25,395 nt of DNA from a virus, in the IMG/VR virus record IMGVR_UViG_3300023178_000243, positions 1-25,395 of that record; one strand, given 5' to 3'. Shown piece by piece: positions 1-6,727 of this stretch. The translations under genes were made by a program, and so were the position numbers. Each line of letters starts with the position of its first letter. Position 1 is the stretch's first letter. Below the pieces are notes generated by a model. The model made no database searches, was not told the origin of the DNA, and saw nothing but the letters and a program-made list of their open reading frames with translations.

Positions 1-135
1 ATTATTGTTTTAAGAAATGATTGTGCTACACCACCAGATGGAAAAGTAAAAGTTGGTAATGATTATATTGATTCTTGGAATCACCCAACATTAGCACAAC
101 CAACCCAAGCACAATTAGATGCGATTGGAGATTAA
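1..135 (+). CDS. C-terminal end of a tail-associated protein (partial)
   Basis: The frame is open from the first base and stops with TAA at 133-135, leaving the last 44 residues of a protein whose start lies outside the window. The tail contains a PTQAQLDAIGD ending, like the short proline/glutamine-rich ends of XkdW-like and tail-fibre-assembly proteins. The tail fibre gene begins at the next base, so this is probably part of the same tail/adhesin operon. The function is not provable from 44 residues. Confidence 0.6.
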   Translation: MIVLRNDCATPPDGKVKVGNDYIDSWNHPTLAQPTQAQLDAIGD

Positions 136-1236
136 ATGAGCACATTAAAAGTTGATACATTACAAAATTCAGTTGGTGAAAATTTAGTTTTTGGTAACAA
201 AAATTTGCTCATCAATGGCTCACAAAGTGTCTGGCAAAGAAGCACCTCAACCTCTGTTAGCACAGATACATATTCAACAGTTGATAGATGGAAAACAAGA
301 GTAAATAGCATGGGTGCATTTACAATATCTCGTTCTACAGATGTTCCATCAGGACAAGGGTTTGGTTATTCTACAAAATGGGATTGCACAACAGCAGATG
401 CAAGTCCAGCAGCTAGTGATAATATTGTTTTTGAACAAAGAATCGAAGGTCAAAATCTGCAACACATTCTAAAAGGTGATAGTTCAAATGCAAAAAAACT
501 TACTTTGAGTTTTTGGATTAAAACCAACAAAACTGGAACTTACATTTGTGAATTAATTGACATTGATAACTCAAGAAATATATCTAAATCATTTACAATC
601 AGCTCTAGTAGCACATGGGAAAAAATAACCTTAACATATGATGGTGACACTACAGGAACACTTGATAATGATAATGCGTTTTCATTTGGAGTAATGATTT
701 GGTTTGGGGCTGGTTCTGATTTTACAACAGGAACTTTACAAACATCATGGGGAACAGTTGGAACAAATAGAGCAGTAGGTGTTGTAAACCTAGCAGATTC
801 AACAAGTAATGAGTTATATATTACAGGGATTCAATTAGAAGTTGGAAGTAAAGCAACAGATTTTGAGTTTGAGTCATATGAAAGAACTTTAAGTAGATGT
901 CAAAGATATTATTTACAGTCTTGGGAATTAAGCACAGGAATATTAAACCTTAAGGGTGCATCAATTTATAATGGCACAGTTGATGGGGCTGGAGCTATTT
1001 ATGTGTGGGTTCCTTTTTCTTCAGCATTAAGGTCATCACCAACTGTAGTTACTTACTCAAGCTCTACTGGCACATCAGGAAAATGGATAGGTAATCGTTC
1101 TGGTTCAGGCTCTTCCGACCGCACAACAAGCAGTCCAAATACATCACCTAAAAGTTTTTATATGAATGTATCAGTAGGTGGTGTTCATGTAGCTTGTCAA
1201 GTTTATGGTCATTGGTCTGCTGATGCAGAATTATAG
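136..1236 (+). CDS. Tail fibre / receptor-binding protein
   Basis: This 366-aa protein is rich in Ser, Thr, Gly and Asn, as expected for a secreted beta-structured phage adhesin. Residues about 22-55 (NKNLLINGSQSVWQR, later DRW) match a common opening of marine phage tail-fibre C-terminal modules. The middle (about 120-235) reads like a carbohydrate-binding beta-sandwich: LTLSFWIKTNKTGTY, then ITLTYDGDTTGT, then LYITGIQLEVGSKATDFE. The stretch YERTLSRCQRYY after it recurs in such fibres. It would sit at the tail tip and contact the host surface. It starts directly after the upstream TAA with no room for a promoter, so it is co-transcribed. The adhesin call is firm; the receptor is unknown. 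Confidence 0.8.
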   Translation: MSTLKVDTLQNSVGENLVFGNKNLLINGSQSVWQRSTSTSVSTDTYSTVDRWKTRVNSMGAFTISRSTDVPSGQGFGYSTKWDCTTADASPAASDNIVFEQRIEGQNLQHILKGDSSNAKKLTLSFWIKTNKTGTYICELIDIDNSRNISKSFTISSSSTWEKITLTYDGDTTGTLDNDNAFSFGVMIWFGAGSDFTTGTLQTSWGTVGTNRAVGVVNLADSTSNELYITGIQLEVGSKATDFEFESYERTLSRCQRYYLQSWELSTGILNLKGASIYNGTVDGAGAIYVWVPFSSALRSSPTVVTYSSSTGTSGKWIGNRSGSGSSDRTTSSPNTSPKSFYMNVSVGGVHVACQVYGHWSADAEL

Positions 1237-1244
1237 GAGTTAAT

Positions 1245-1421
1245 ATGAATATTACATCAGCACAATATGTGCAAGATTTAAATGGAAATAATGCAACAAT
1301 CAAAGCAACAATAGATAATGTTATATGTTTTGTTCCAATACAAGTTGGCAACAGACACTATGATGAAATCATGCGTCAAGTAGATGCTGGAACTTTAACG
1401 ATAAGCCCAGCTGACGAATGA
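1245..1421 (+). CDS. Small tail-fibre-linked protein, 58 aa
   Basis: An ATG at 1245 has a good AGGAGT ribosome site at 1235-1240, and the same AGGAGTTAATATG string precedes the major capsid gene. The 58-aa product contains the motif RHYDEIMRQVDAGTLTI, typical of small acidic proteins found next to tail fibres in marine phages, where a role in tail assembly or as a fibre chaperone is suspected but unproven. Its stop overlaps the next start as ATGA. No membrane segment is seen. Confidence 0.7.
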   Translation: MNITSAQYVQDLNGNNATIKATIDNVICFVPIQVGNRHYDEIMRQVDAGTLTISPADE

Positions 1422-1582
1422 ACATTCAAGAGTTAGAGAAACACTTTGCCAAGCATGAGGCAGTCTGTGAAGAAAGATGGACAGAAACAATCTTGAGAAT
1501 AAAAAGAATCGAACACATCATGATAGCTGGTGCTGGTGCAATTATTATTTTGTTGTTGTCTATAGTATTACGAATGGGGTGA
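1418..1582 (+). CDS. Small XhlA-like membrane protein, 54 aa
   Basis: The start overlaps the preceding stop (ATGA at 1418-1421). The N-terminal 33 residues are charged and helical, and one hydrophobic segment follows at about 36-51 (AGAGAIIILLLSIVL). This layout, amphipathic helix then one C-terminal membrane helix, is that of XhlA/haemolysin-like lysis accessory proteins. Its place at the head of the lysis cassette fits such a role. The family link rests on architecture only. Confidence 0.65.
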   Translation: MNIQELEKHFAKHEAVCEERWTETILRIKRIEHIMIAGAGAIIILLLSIVLRMG

Positions 1583-1604
1583 TGAGATCGATCCAGTAAC
1601 TGCT

Positions 1605-2057
1605 ATGGCAGTAGCGACATCTGCTATTAAAGGTATTAAGACTGGAATCAAACTAGCCAAAGACACTAGCGAGATAGCCAAAGAGCTAGACAAATTCTTC
1701 CAAGCAAAGAATGTCATTGAGGAAGAAGCAAAGAAAGAACAAGAGAACTCAAAGAAAAGAAAGTCTGTCAACCAACAGGCAATGGCTAATGTTCTCAACA
1801 GAAAGAAACTACGAGAAGCAGAAAAGCAACTGAAAGAATCCATGTATTGGTCTGGACAAGCCGACCTTTGGAATGAGCTAGTCAAGGAGAGATCACGACT
1901 ACGAAAGGAACAAGCTGAAGCAGATGAGAAAGCAAAATATAGAAAAAGAGTTATCCTTGAGAGGATTAGGGATGGATTTGTTATCACAGGTTTATTATCA
2001 TTTACATCATGGATAATCGTAACCCTGATAGAAATGATAATGGGCAAGGGGAAGTAA
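1605..2057 (+). CDS. Coiled-coil protein with C-terminal membrane segment (lysis cassette)
   Basis: This 150-aa protein has a long Lys/Glu-rich helical centre (about 30-120) and one hydrophobic segment near 124-145 followed by a short basic tail. It belongs by eye to a marine-phage family of unknown role that usually begins M-(E)-IDPVTA followed by an Ala/Thr-rich stretch. Here the codons for DEIDPVTA lie in frame just upstream (1581-1604) but without any ATG, GTG or TTG, so 1605 is the first usable start and has only a weak ribosome site. The stop overlaps the next start (ATG 2057). A spanin- or holin-accessory role is possible but unproven. Confidence 0.7.
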   Translation: MAVATSAIKGIKTGIKLAKDTSEIAKELDKFFQAKNVIEEEAKKEQENSKKRKSVNQQAMANVLNRKKLREAEKQLKESMYWSGQADLWNELVKERSRLRKEQAEADEKAKYRKRVILERIRDGFVITGLLSFTSWIIVTLIEMIMGKGK

Positions 2058-2158
2058 TGGATAAAATTTTTTTCTACATTATCCTAGCTTTTTTCTTTTG
2101 TTTTGTAACAGCTGCAACCATTCTTTGGATTGATAATTTATTATGTAAAGGAGTATAA
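2057..2158 (+). CDS. 33-aa single-span membrane microprotein
   Basis: The ATG at 2057 shares its A with the upstream TAA, and the ORF ends inside the AAAGGAG ribosome site of the holin gene. Residues 4-25 are one continuous hydrophobic helix (IFFYIILAFFFCFVTAATIL), followed by a short tail. Wedged between two lysis-cassette genes and coupled to both, it could modulate holin timing; that role is inference. No family recognised. Confidence 0.5.
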   Translation: MDKIFFYIILAFFFCFVTAATILWIDNLLCKGV

Positions 2159-2160
2159 CT

Positions 2161-2649
2161 ATGCCACTACCTAGCTTACTAACACCACTAATTGGAAAAG
2201 GACTGAACATGGTAGCCAATGCTGTAGCTGTCAAAGGTAAGTCTTGGCTCAAAGAAAAGACTGGAGTTGATCTGTCATCCAGTACACTCTCAAGTGAGGA
2301 TGAGATGAAGCTCAAACAGTTTCAAATACAGAATGAAACAGAACTCATTAAGATTAGATTAGAAGAAAAGAAAATAGATTTTCAAGAATTAGAAAGCTCG
2401 AATCAGGCTATCACGCAGAGATGGGCTGCTGACATGGCATCTGATTCGTGGCTCTCTAAAAATATTAGACCACTATCTTTAATAGCAATCTTTGTAGGAT
2501 ACTTCCTCTTTGCTATGATGAGTGCCTTTGGATTAGATGCTAATGAAAGTTATGTCAGTCTACTTGGACAATGGGGTATGCTTATCATGGGTGCATACTT
2601 TGGTGGTCGATCATTAGAAAAAGTAATTGAACTAAGGAACAAGAAATGA
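2161..2649 (+). CDS. Holin, GTA-type 3TM holin family
   Basis: The 162-aa product carries the hallmark RWAADMASDSWLSKNIRP at about 87-104, which matches the conserved core of the holin family first described from gene transfer agents (GTA_holin_3TM). Two clear membrane helices follow (about 104-124 and 131-149), preceded by a charged helical region (about 44-80) and an N-terminal amphipathic stretch. It would form the inner-membrane lesion that releases or triggers the endolysin. AAAGGAG lies 7 nt upstream. The stop overlaps the endolysin start by 4 nt, a classic holin-endolysin pairing. Confidence 0.85.
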   Translation: MPLPSLLTPLIGKGLNMVANAVAVKGKSWLKEKTGVDLSSSTLSSEDEMKLKQFQIQNETELIKIRLEEKKIDFQELESSNQAITQRWAADMASDSWLSKNIRPLSLIAIFVGYFLFAMMSAFGLDANESYVSLLGQWGMLIMGAYFGGRSLEKVIELRNKK

Positions 2650-3086
2650 ATTTAAGTAAACACTTTAAGCTAGAGGAATTTACTCGTAGTCAGACAGCTA
2701 AAAGAAATAACATTGATAACAGTCCAGATGAAGGTAGTCTGTATAACTTAAAAAGATTAGCAACTGAGCTAGAAAAAGTCAGAGAGTTATTGCAAAAACC
2801 TATCACAATTACATCAGGGTTTAGATGTTTGGATTTAAATAGAAAACTTGGGAGTAAAGACACATCCTCTCATGTAGTTGGATGTGCTGCTGACTTTGTT
2901 GTGAGTGGCTACACAGTCAAGGAAGTAGTGCAGATAATTAAAGATAGCTACATCAGACCAGATCAAGCCATAGCAGAGTATGATGAATGGATCCACTTTT
3001 CTATCAGTAAACATTCAGGTGAAGAACCAAGAGAGATGTATCTAACTATTGATAAGTCAGGCACAAGAGAGTTTTCAATCGCATAA
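2646..3086 (+). CDS. Endolysin, peptidase M15 family
   Basis: This 146-aa protein is the length of single-domain phage M15A (Peptidase_M15_3) endolysins. It opens with LSKHFKLEEFTRSQTA, typical of the family. It has ITSGFRCLDLNRKLG and the zinc-site pattern: His76 in SSHVVG, Asp83 in AADF and His117 in WIHFS, with an acidic residue (Glu111 or Asp113) placed to act in catalysis. It would cleave the peptide part of peptidoglycan during lysis. There is no signal peptide, so holin-dependent export is expected. It is the last gene of the + strand lysis cassette and converges on the opposing early operon. Confidence 0.9.
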   Translation: MNLSKHFKLEEFTRSQTAKRNNIDNSPDEGSLYNLKRLATELEKVRELLQKPITITSGFRCLDLNRKLGSKDTSSHVVGCAADFVVSGYTVKEVVQIIKDSYIRPDQAIAEYDEWIHFSISKHSGEEPREMYLTIDKSGTREFSIA

Positions 3087-3112
3087 AAAAAAGGAGTTCC
3101 GAAGAACCCCTT
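3085..3112 (-). terminator. Rho-independent terminator of the minus-strand operon
   Basis: Read on the - strand, AAGGGGTTC pairs with GAACTCCTT around a TTCG tetraloop (3091-3112), with nine pairs including one G-U, followed by six T (3085-3090). On the + strand the same stem has an A-C mismatch and only a broken T-run, so it is built mainly to stop the early operon after the LexA-like gene. It could still act weakly on the endolysin transcript. Confidence 0.85.
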
Positions 3113-3138
3113 CTTTCAACTTTAAAAGGTAGAAAAAA

Positions 3139-3342
3139 TTAATCGCCAAATACATTGGCTCGTTTTTCTTTATCAAACTCAGTCAGTTTATCATCATTCA
3201 TAATGCGTTTCAACATGTTTTGTACTGTTGGTTGCTTAATACCTAATGCTTCTGCTAACTCCTTTTGTGATGGTCTTCTACCATGTTGCTCTCTAAACTT
3301 ATGATATGCTTCCATCAAGTCTAGTTGTTTACTCGTCAACAT
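3139..3342 (-). CDS. LexA-like winged-helix DNA-binding protein, 67 aa
   Basis: The sequence LTSKQLDLMEAYHKF, then RRPSQKELAEALGIKQPTVQNMLKRI, matches the N-terminal DNA-binding domain of LexA (LTxxQ opening, helix-turn-helix near 24-45). The self-cleaving peptidase domain of LexA is absent, so it cannot be a RecA-cleaved repressor by itself. Three ATGs occur in a row (3348, 3345, 3342). The AAGGAG ribosome site abuts the first and is 6 nt from the third, so 3342 is the best start. It overlaps the end of recT. It could repress phage promoters or bind host LexA sites. Confidence 0.8.
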   Translation of the reverse strand: MLTSKQLDLMEAYHKFREQHGRRPSQKELAEALGIKQPTVQNMLKRIMNDDKLTEFDKEKRANVFGD

Positions 3343-4183
3343 CATCATCTCCTTTTGTACCTACATTTAATTGTATCTTCTTGAGTGTGGGTAGTTCATC
3401 TATCCATTCAGCATTAGTTTTGTAGAGTTGAGCTACCTTCTTATCTTTCTCACTATCCTCTAGCTTGGGTGATCCTTTGATCTTTCCTACTAAAGATTTG
3501 TACTTAGCAATCCTATCATCAGAGTCACTACACATAATTGGATTAGAGTTTGGTATTTGAATTTGAAATTCAGTTGAAACCTCTTGAGGTGGCTCGGTGA
3601 TTACTTCAGCTTTGGTAGTTAATTTATCAAGAGGATTCTTTGGTGTGATGTCTTTTTGTTGTGGATAGTCTTGAGCTTCTTCAATAGTAATAACACCCTT
3701 CAGAGCATCAGGGAAACTATCACGCAAAGCAAAACCTCTTGCTCTCATTTGTAGCATACGATCAGGATACTGTGTCCATGGTCCTTGCTTACCCCATAGT
3801 CTAGCTGACTTGGCATCAGTTACAGAGAATGTTCGTTTGGTTTCCTCTACTTCTTCACCATACTTTCGCTTGACTACACAATAAGCTGTCTTGTTTTCTC
3901 CTTCACCTTCTACCCATTCTGTTACACCCATACATCTACTATCATTCTTAACAAGGGCAAGAGCTGCATCACCATAAATGCTTGGCTTACCATTAATCAC
4001 AGCTATGTTTTGCAGTGCTTGTAGTGGTGGAAGTCCTATCTCATACCCCCATTGTATTGCTACAAGTATATCATTTGGCTTACTTCTATATTGTGTTGGA
4101 CACATACCAGAAGCTGATATCATCTTTGAAAATTCCATAGCTTCAGTCATGTTGGTTGGTGCTAGTGTTATAGATTTACTCAT
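3329..4183 (-). CDS. recT: RecT-family single-strand annealing protein
   Basis: This 284-aa product has RecT-family features: MCPTQYRSKPNDILVAIQWGYEIGLPPLQALQ, then INGKPSIYGDAALALV, and WTQYPDRMLQMRARGFALRD about 140 residues in. These make up the annealing core. The C-terminal ~100 residues are Lys/Glu-rich and less conserved. It would anneal ssDNA exposed by the upstream-encoded exonuclease. Its ATG overlaps the nuclease stop (ATGA) and an AAGGAG site lies 8 nt upstream inside that gene, giving the usual exo-recT pair. It would support recombination-dependent replication and concatemer formation. Confidence 0.92.
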   Translation of the reverse strand: MSKSITLAPTNMTEAMEFSKMISASGMCPTQYRSKPNDILVAIQWGYEIGLPPLQALQNIAVINGKPSIYGDAALALVKNDSRCMGVTEWVEGEGENKTAYCVVKRKYGEEVEETKRTFSVTDAKSARLWGKQGPWTQYPDRMLQMRARGFALRDSFPDALKGVITIEEAQDYPQQKDITPKNPLDKLTTKAEVITEPPQEVSTEFQIQIPNSNPIMCSDSDDRIAKYKSLVGKIKGSPKLEDSEKDKKVAQLYKTNAEWIDELPTLKKIQLNVGTKGDDDVDE

Positions 4184-5157
4184 AATTTTTTCTCCTTAAT
4201 TGTTAAAGTTTTTTGTCGTATTGAATAGGCATCCTTAGCTGGTACAATCTTTTCAGGTTGTGCTTTGTAGTTTCGCATACCCCACTTGATGTCGTAATTC
4301 ATGGTGGTTGCTACACCATAGTCTTGCATCATGTCTTTAAGTTGTGCTTCGGCTTTGTCTATTTGATCTTGGAAAAACTTGATCTGCGTTTTAGCTGTTG
4401 CAATAAGTTCACAATGTTTATCTGCATCTGTTTCTAGGTGCAAAGGTTTCTCAAGTTCTTTTGCTTCAGGGTAAGTATTATTAGCATCAGCTGAATTAGA
4501 TGATGGATACTCTAGTAACTCACCTGTTTCTTTGTAGTGGTCTATCTTGTTTTGAAACTTTACAACAGCTTCAGCAATCTTTGTTTGTGTGTCGTAGTGT
4601 GGTTCAAAAATATAGACAGCTAACTTTCTGTTTTGATGCAGCACAGCAACAGCACCCCACTTCGCACCTTGCTCACTACTACACATCATCTGCCCTTGAA
4701 GTTGTATTACCCCTCTATGTAGTGGTAGTTCTTCAGGATTGAAAGCATCATTCGTTGTCTTAGCTTCAACTGGTCCGAATCCATCAAGTCGTATTTCGCC
4801 TGATTCATTCATGACATAAACATCTTCTTCAGCATTTGTTTTTATAATCTGACCAGTCGCTTGAGCATAGCCATCTAAACTACAACCCAATGGAAGAAGG
4901 TGGTGTTTGTAGGGTTTGTCAACCTCGCATGAAAAGGTATCCATTCTTAGTTTTGCGAACGCAGAATTTAGGATGTAATTTTCGAGTAGGTTTCCAACAT
5001 CCATTGGGATCGTTGAAGGTCGCTCGGTGATTATGTTATCTAAACTTTCAACACTTTTTCTTAACTCCTCGTTTGGTGTGCTGTAAGGTGACACCCCCAA
5101 AAGACCTGGTAACCTCGAAGCACTCATTAAAGTATTATCTGTTAATTTTCCTACCAT
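4180..5157 (-). CDS. YqaJ/lambda Exo-type 5'-3' dsDNA exonuclease
   Basis: From the ATG at 5157 the product is 325 aa. An upstream in-frame extension to 5241 is rejected because AAGGAG sits 10 nt before 5157. PD-(D/E)XK nuclease residues are visible: Glu59 in DVGNLLEN, Asp95 in GCSLDGY, Glu131-x-Lys133 in PVEAKTT, and the downstream helix with VIQLQGQM. The N-terminal SASRLPGLLGVSPY resembles the entry of YqaJ-type recombinases. The last ~60 residues form a coiled-coil-like helix (LIATAKTQIKFFQDQIDKAE). It would resect dsDNA ends for RecT. Confidence 0.88.
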   Translation of the reverse strand: MVGKLTDNTLMSASRLPGLLGVSPYSTPNEELRKSVESLDNIITERPSTIPMDVGNLLENYILNSAFAKLRMDTFSCEVDKPYKHHLLPLGCSLDGYAQATGQIIKTNAEEDVYVMNESGEIRLDGFGPVEAKTTNDAFNPEELPLHRGVIQLQGQMMCSSEQGAKWGAVAVLHQNRKLAVYIFEPHYDTQTKIAEAVVKFQNKIDHYKETGELLEYPSSNSADANNTYPEAKELEKPLHLETDADKHCELIATAKTQIKFFQDQIDKAEAQLKDMMQDYGVATTMNYDIKWGMRNYKAQPEKIVPAKDAYSIRQKTLTIKEKKL

Positions 5158-5174
5158 TGTTATTTTCTCCTTAT

Positions 5175-5357
5175 TTAAAATGAAAACATTGTGGCTACAA
5201 AAAACCAAAATAAAATTATGGTAATCAAAGCACCTACACAATATTTTGAGTAATATAAAAAATTGTTAATTAATTTTAATCTTCTAACCCTTCTTGAATA
5301 TTTCCCAGGGTTTATAAAAGATTCTGCATTTGTATAATTTTTTTCATCGTTTGGCAT
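5175..5357 (-). CDS. Small single-span membrane protein, 60 aa
   Basis: A GGGGG ribosome site (5364-5368) lies 6 nt before the ATG at 5357. The N-terminal half is polar and very basic (YSRRVRRLKL at 20-29), and residues about 39-59 form one membrane helix, so by the positive-inside rule the N-terminus should be cytoplasmic. It lies just upstream of the exonuclease in the same operon. Its ribosome site is embedded in a duplicated leader (5362-5445). No family recognised. Confidence 0.6.
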   Translation of the reverse strand: MPNDEKNYTNAESFINPGKYSRRVRRLKLINNFLYYSKYCVGALITIILFWFFVATMFSF

Positions 5358-5361
5358 AAAT

Positions 5362-5445
5362 TACCCCCTTTATATGTTTGTATTTAAATTTGGGGTATAT
5401 CTTACCATCATAATTATATGATCGTTCAATGTACCCCCTTTAAAT
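5362..5445 (-). promoter_or_regulatory. Duplicated Shine-Dalgarno leader with alternative pairing
   Basis: On the - strand two near-identical copies of CATWTAAAGGGGGTA occur, one ending at 5432 and the other at 5362, the second being the ribosome site of the 60-aa membrane protein. Between them lies TACCCC (5397-5392), which can pair with GGGGTA of either copy. If the middle pairs with the upstream copy, the downstream ribosome site is free; if it pairs with the downstream copy, that site is masked. A helper stem ATCAT/ATGAT lies inside the first loop. This is the geometry of translational attenuation. Function is inferred. Confidence 0.4.
5370..5429 (-). CDS. Possible 19-aa leader peptide (TTG start)
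   Basis: A TTG at 5429 follows AAAGGGGG by 4 nt, the same arrangement as the initiator gene start at 7220 (AAAGGGGG, AACA, ATG). The frame reads LNDHIIMMVRYTPNLNTNI and stops with TAA at 5370-5372, inside the ribosome site of the 60-aa membrane protein. Its length and overlap would suit a leader peptide coupled to that gene. The coding evidence is only the ribosome site and position. Confidence 0.3.
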   Translation of the reverse strand: MNDHIIMMVRYTPNLNTNI

Positions 5446-5477
5446 GCTGTTAAAACAGATATGATATTATTCTTATA

Positions 5478-5774
5478 TTACTTTCCACCCTCAAGATAGG
5501 CTTTTATCTCATTGGCTGGGATTAATTTAATAAAATCAAAATAAATTAATAAATCTGCTTCTCTTATTGCTTTAACTTTTATTTTTTCATCATTGTTTTT
5601 TTGTTTCAGATCAATTAAAAAGCATGGACAAAAAATGTTATCGTCAACTTTAAAGCTTTCATTGTATGGGATAGCTAACATTGATTTAAATTTGTTTCTA
5701 TTTCCTCTTTTGGCTTTAAATAAAAAATGATTATTACTTTTATTTTTTACTTTTAATATAAATTTGTTTTCCAT
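5478..5774 (-). CDS. Hypothetical early protein, 98 aa
   Basis: AAAAGGAA lies 9 nt before the ATG. The protein is basic in its first third (FKAKRGNRNKFKS near 19-31), with alternating hydrophobic strands and a CPCF pair near 49-52. No membrane segment or known domain is recognised. It lies in the middle of the early - strand operon among other small unknown genes, the usual place for host-takeover proteins. Confidence 0.6.
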   Translation of the reverse strand: MENKFILKVKNKSNNHFLFKAKRGNRNKFKSMLAIPYNESFKVDDNIFCPCFLIDLKQKNNDEKIKVKAIREADLLIYFDFIKLIPANEIKAYLEGGK

Positions 5775-5805
5775 TGTTTGATTTCCTTTTTAGTTGATTG
5801 ATTAA

Positions 5806-5976
5806 TTAAGATACTGTTAAGTTTTTAATGTGATCATCTTGTAATTCAATGCCATAGTCATCAAGGAATTGTTCCTTTAACATCTTTAAATATTCCTCTT
5901 TTGAATATGCTTTTATCTGATTATTAGAAAAGCTGATATAGATATCACAATCAAAAGACTTAAGATTTTTTTCCAT
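5806..5976 (-). CDS. Hypothetical small early protein, 56 aa
   Basis: An ORF from ATG 5976 to TAA 5806 encodes MEKNLKSFDCDIYISFSNNQ and then a Lys/Glu-rich helix ending in KNLTVS. AGGAGATCAAAC provides a strong ribosome site that overlaps the stop of the 24-aa microprotein just upstream, so the two are translationally coupled. It is short, soluble and mixed alpha/beta in appearance. No family recognised. Confidence 0.55.
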   Translation of the reverse strand: MEKNLKSFDCDIYISFSNNQIKAYSKEEYLKMLKEQFLDDYGIELQDDHIKNLTVS

Positions 5977-5986
5977 GTTTGATCTC

Positions 5987-6061
5987 CTATAAAGTTAATA
6001 GATAAATAATTGGTGCAATTATAATAATAATAAATACTAATAAAAAAAGAGCTGGAATCAT
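5987..6061 (-). CDS. 24-aa hydrophobic microprotein
   Basis: The ATG at 6061 has a GGAG site 9 nt upstream, inside the end of the 157-aa gene, and the TAG stop overlaps the next gene's AGGAG site. The product is almost wholly one membrane helix (MIPALFLLVFIIIIIAPIIY and four more residues). Phages often carry such tiny single-span proteins that act on host membrane targets; the function here is unknown. Tight coupling at both ends supports translation. Confidence 0.45.
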   Translation of the reverse strand: MIPALFLLVFIIIIIAPIIYLLTL

Positions 6062-6062
6062 G

Positions 6063-6536
6063 TTATAAGACTCCAGCTATTTCGTTTCGGCTTGTCATGT
6101 TGTAGAACATATCGTTGTAACCCATAACAAAGTAGTACATTGCTAAGTTATTTTTAAAGGCTTTGAAATCACTATTATTAATAGTAATTTTTGGACAATA
6201 ATAATTGTTAGCAAATCTTATTTTAATATCTGGGTATTCATTCTTGCTTGTATCTACATTAAAATTAAATAATCCAAACTTTACAATATGATGTATAAAT
6301 GTAATAAACTGATTGCAGATATATTCTTTATTTAAAAAAGAATCGTCAGTATATCTAAGAGAACCTACAAAAAATTTATCTTTTAAAAATTGATGTTTAA
6401 TTTCTCTGTGCTTATCTGATAATTCCATGACCTTGTCATATGGAATTTTTTTATCAAAGTATTCTTGAAGGCAAGAATTAAATTCAAACTCTTGAGTGTC
6501 TAATAAAATCATTAATTCTTTTGTGTTTGTTTTCAT
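6063..6536 (-). CDS. Hypothetical early protein, 157 aa
   Basis: AAAGGAG lies 9 nt upstream of the ATG at 6536. The protein has a helical N-terminal half and an aromatic-rich second half (FITFIHHIVKFGLFNFNV near 78-95, YYFVMGYNDMFYNM near 134-147). It has no predicted signal peptide and no motif I recognise. Low-GC, Asn/Lys/Phe-rich codon use matches the neighbouring early genes. It lies between two membrane microproteins in the operon. Confidence 0.65.
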   Translation of the reverse strand: MKTNTKELMILLDTQEFEFNSCLQEYFDKKIPYDKVMELSDKHREIKHQFLKDKFFVGSLRYTDDSFLNKEYICNQFITFIHHIVKFGLFNFNVDTSKNEYPDIKIRFANNYYCPKITINNSDFKAFKNNLAMYYFVMGYNDMFYNMTSRNEIAGVL

Positions 6537-6562
6537 TTGTTTTTTCTCCTTTGTTTAGTTGT

Positions 6563-6700
6563 TTAAATAAATAATTCTTTTATCATGAAGCCAAACATAA
6601 CCCCACCGAACAAGCCAACAGACAAAGGCGAGAAGATCAGGGACAGAAAAGCCATCATAATTATTGTTAAGCCTGAAAACATGAAAGTAAAATAAAACAT
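6563..6700 (-). CDS. Small membrane protein, 45 aa
   Basis: The ORF runs from ATG 6700 (site AAAGGAAA, 9 nt upstream) to TAA 6563. The product is hydrophobic throughout, with two possible spans (about 3-23 and 25-40) divided by SPLS, and ends with KELFI. It is the first gene after the terminator at 6728-6749, so it needs read-through or a promoter inside the preceding gene. Locally it uses more G and C (TCGCCT, GGTGGG) than its neighbours. No family recognised. Confidence 0.5.
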   Translation of the reverse strand: MFYFTFMFSGLTIIMMAFLSLIFSPLSVGLFGGVMFGFMIKELFI

Positions 6701-6727
6701 TGTTTGGTTTCCTTTTGTTGAGTTGAT

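Noticed and set aside
1568-2047. 159-aa open frame on the - strand opposite the coiled-coil lysis gene
   Set aside because: Antisense shadow of a Lys/Glu-rich gene (gives Ser/Phe/Leu-rich product), with no ribosome site and wrong strand for the cassette.
5158-5241. 28-residue N-terminal extension of the exonuclease
   Set aside because: It overlaps the 60-aa membrane gene and lacks a ribosome site, whereas 5157 has AAGGAG at suitable spacing.
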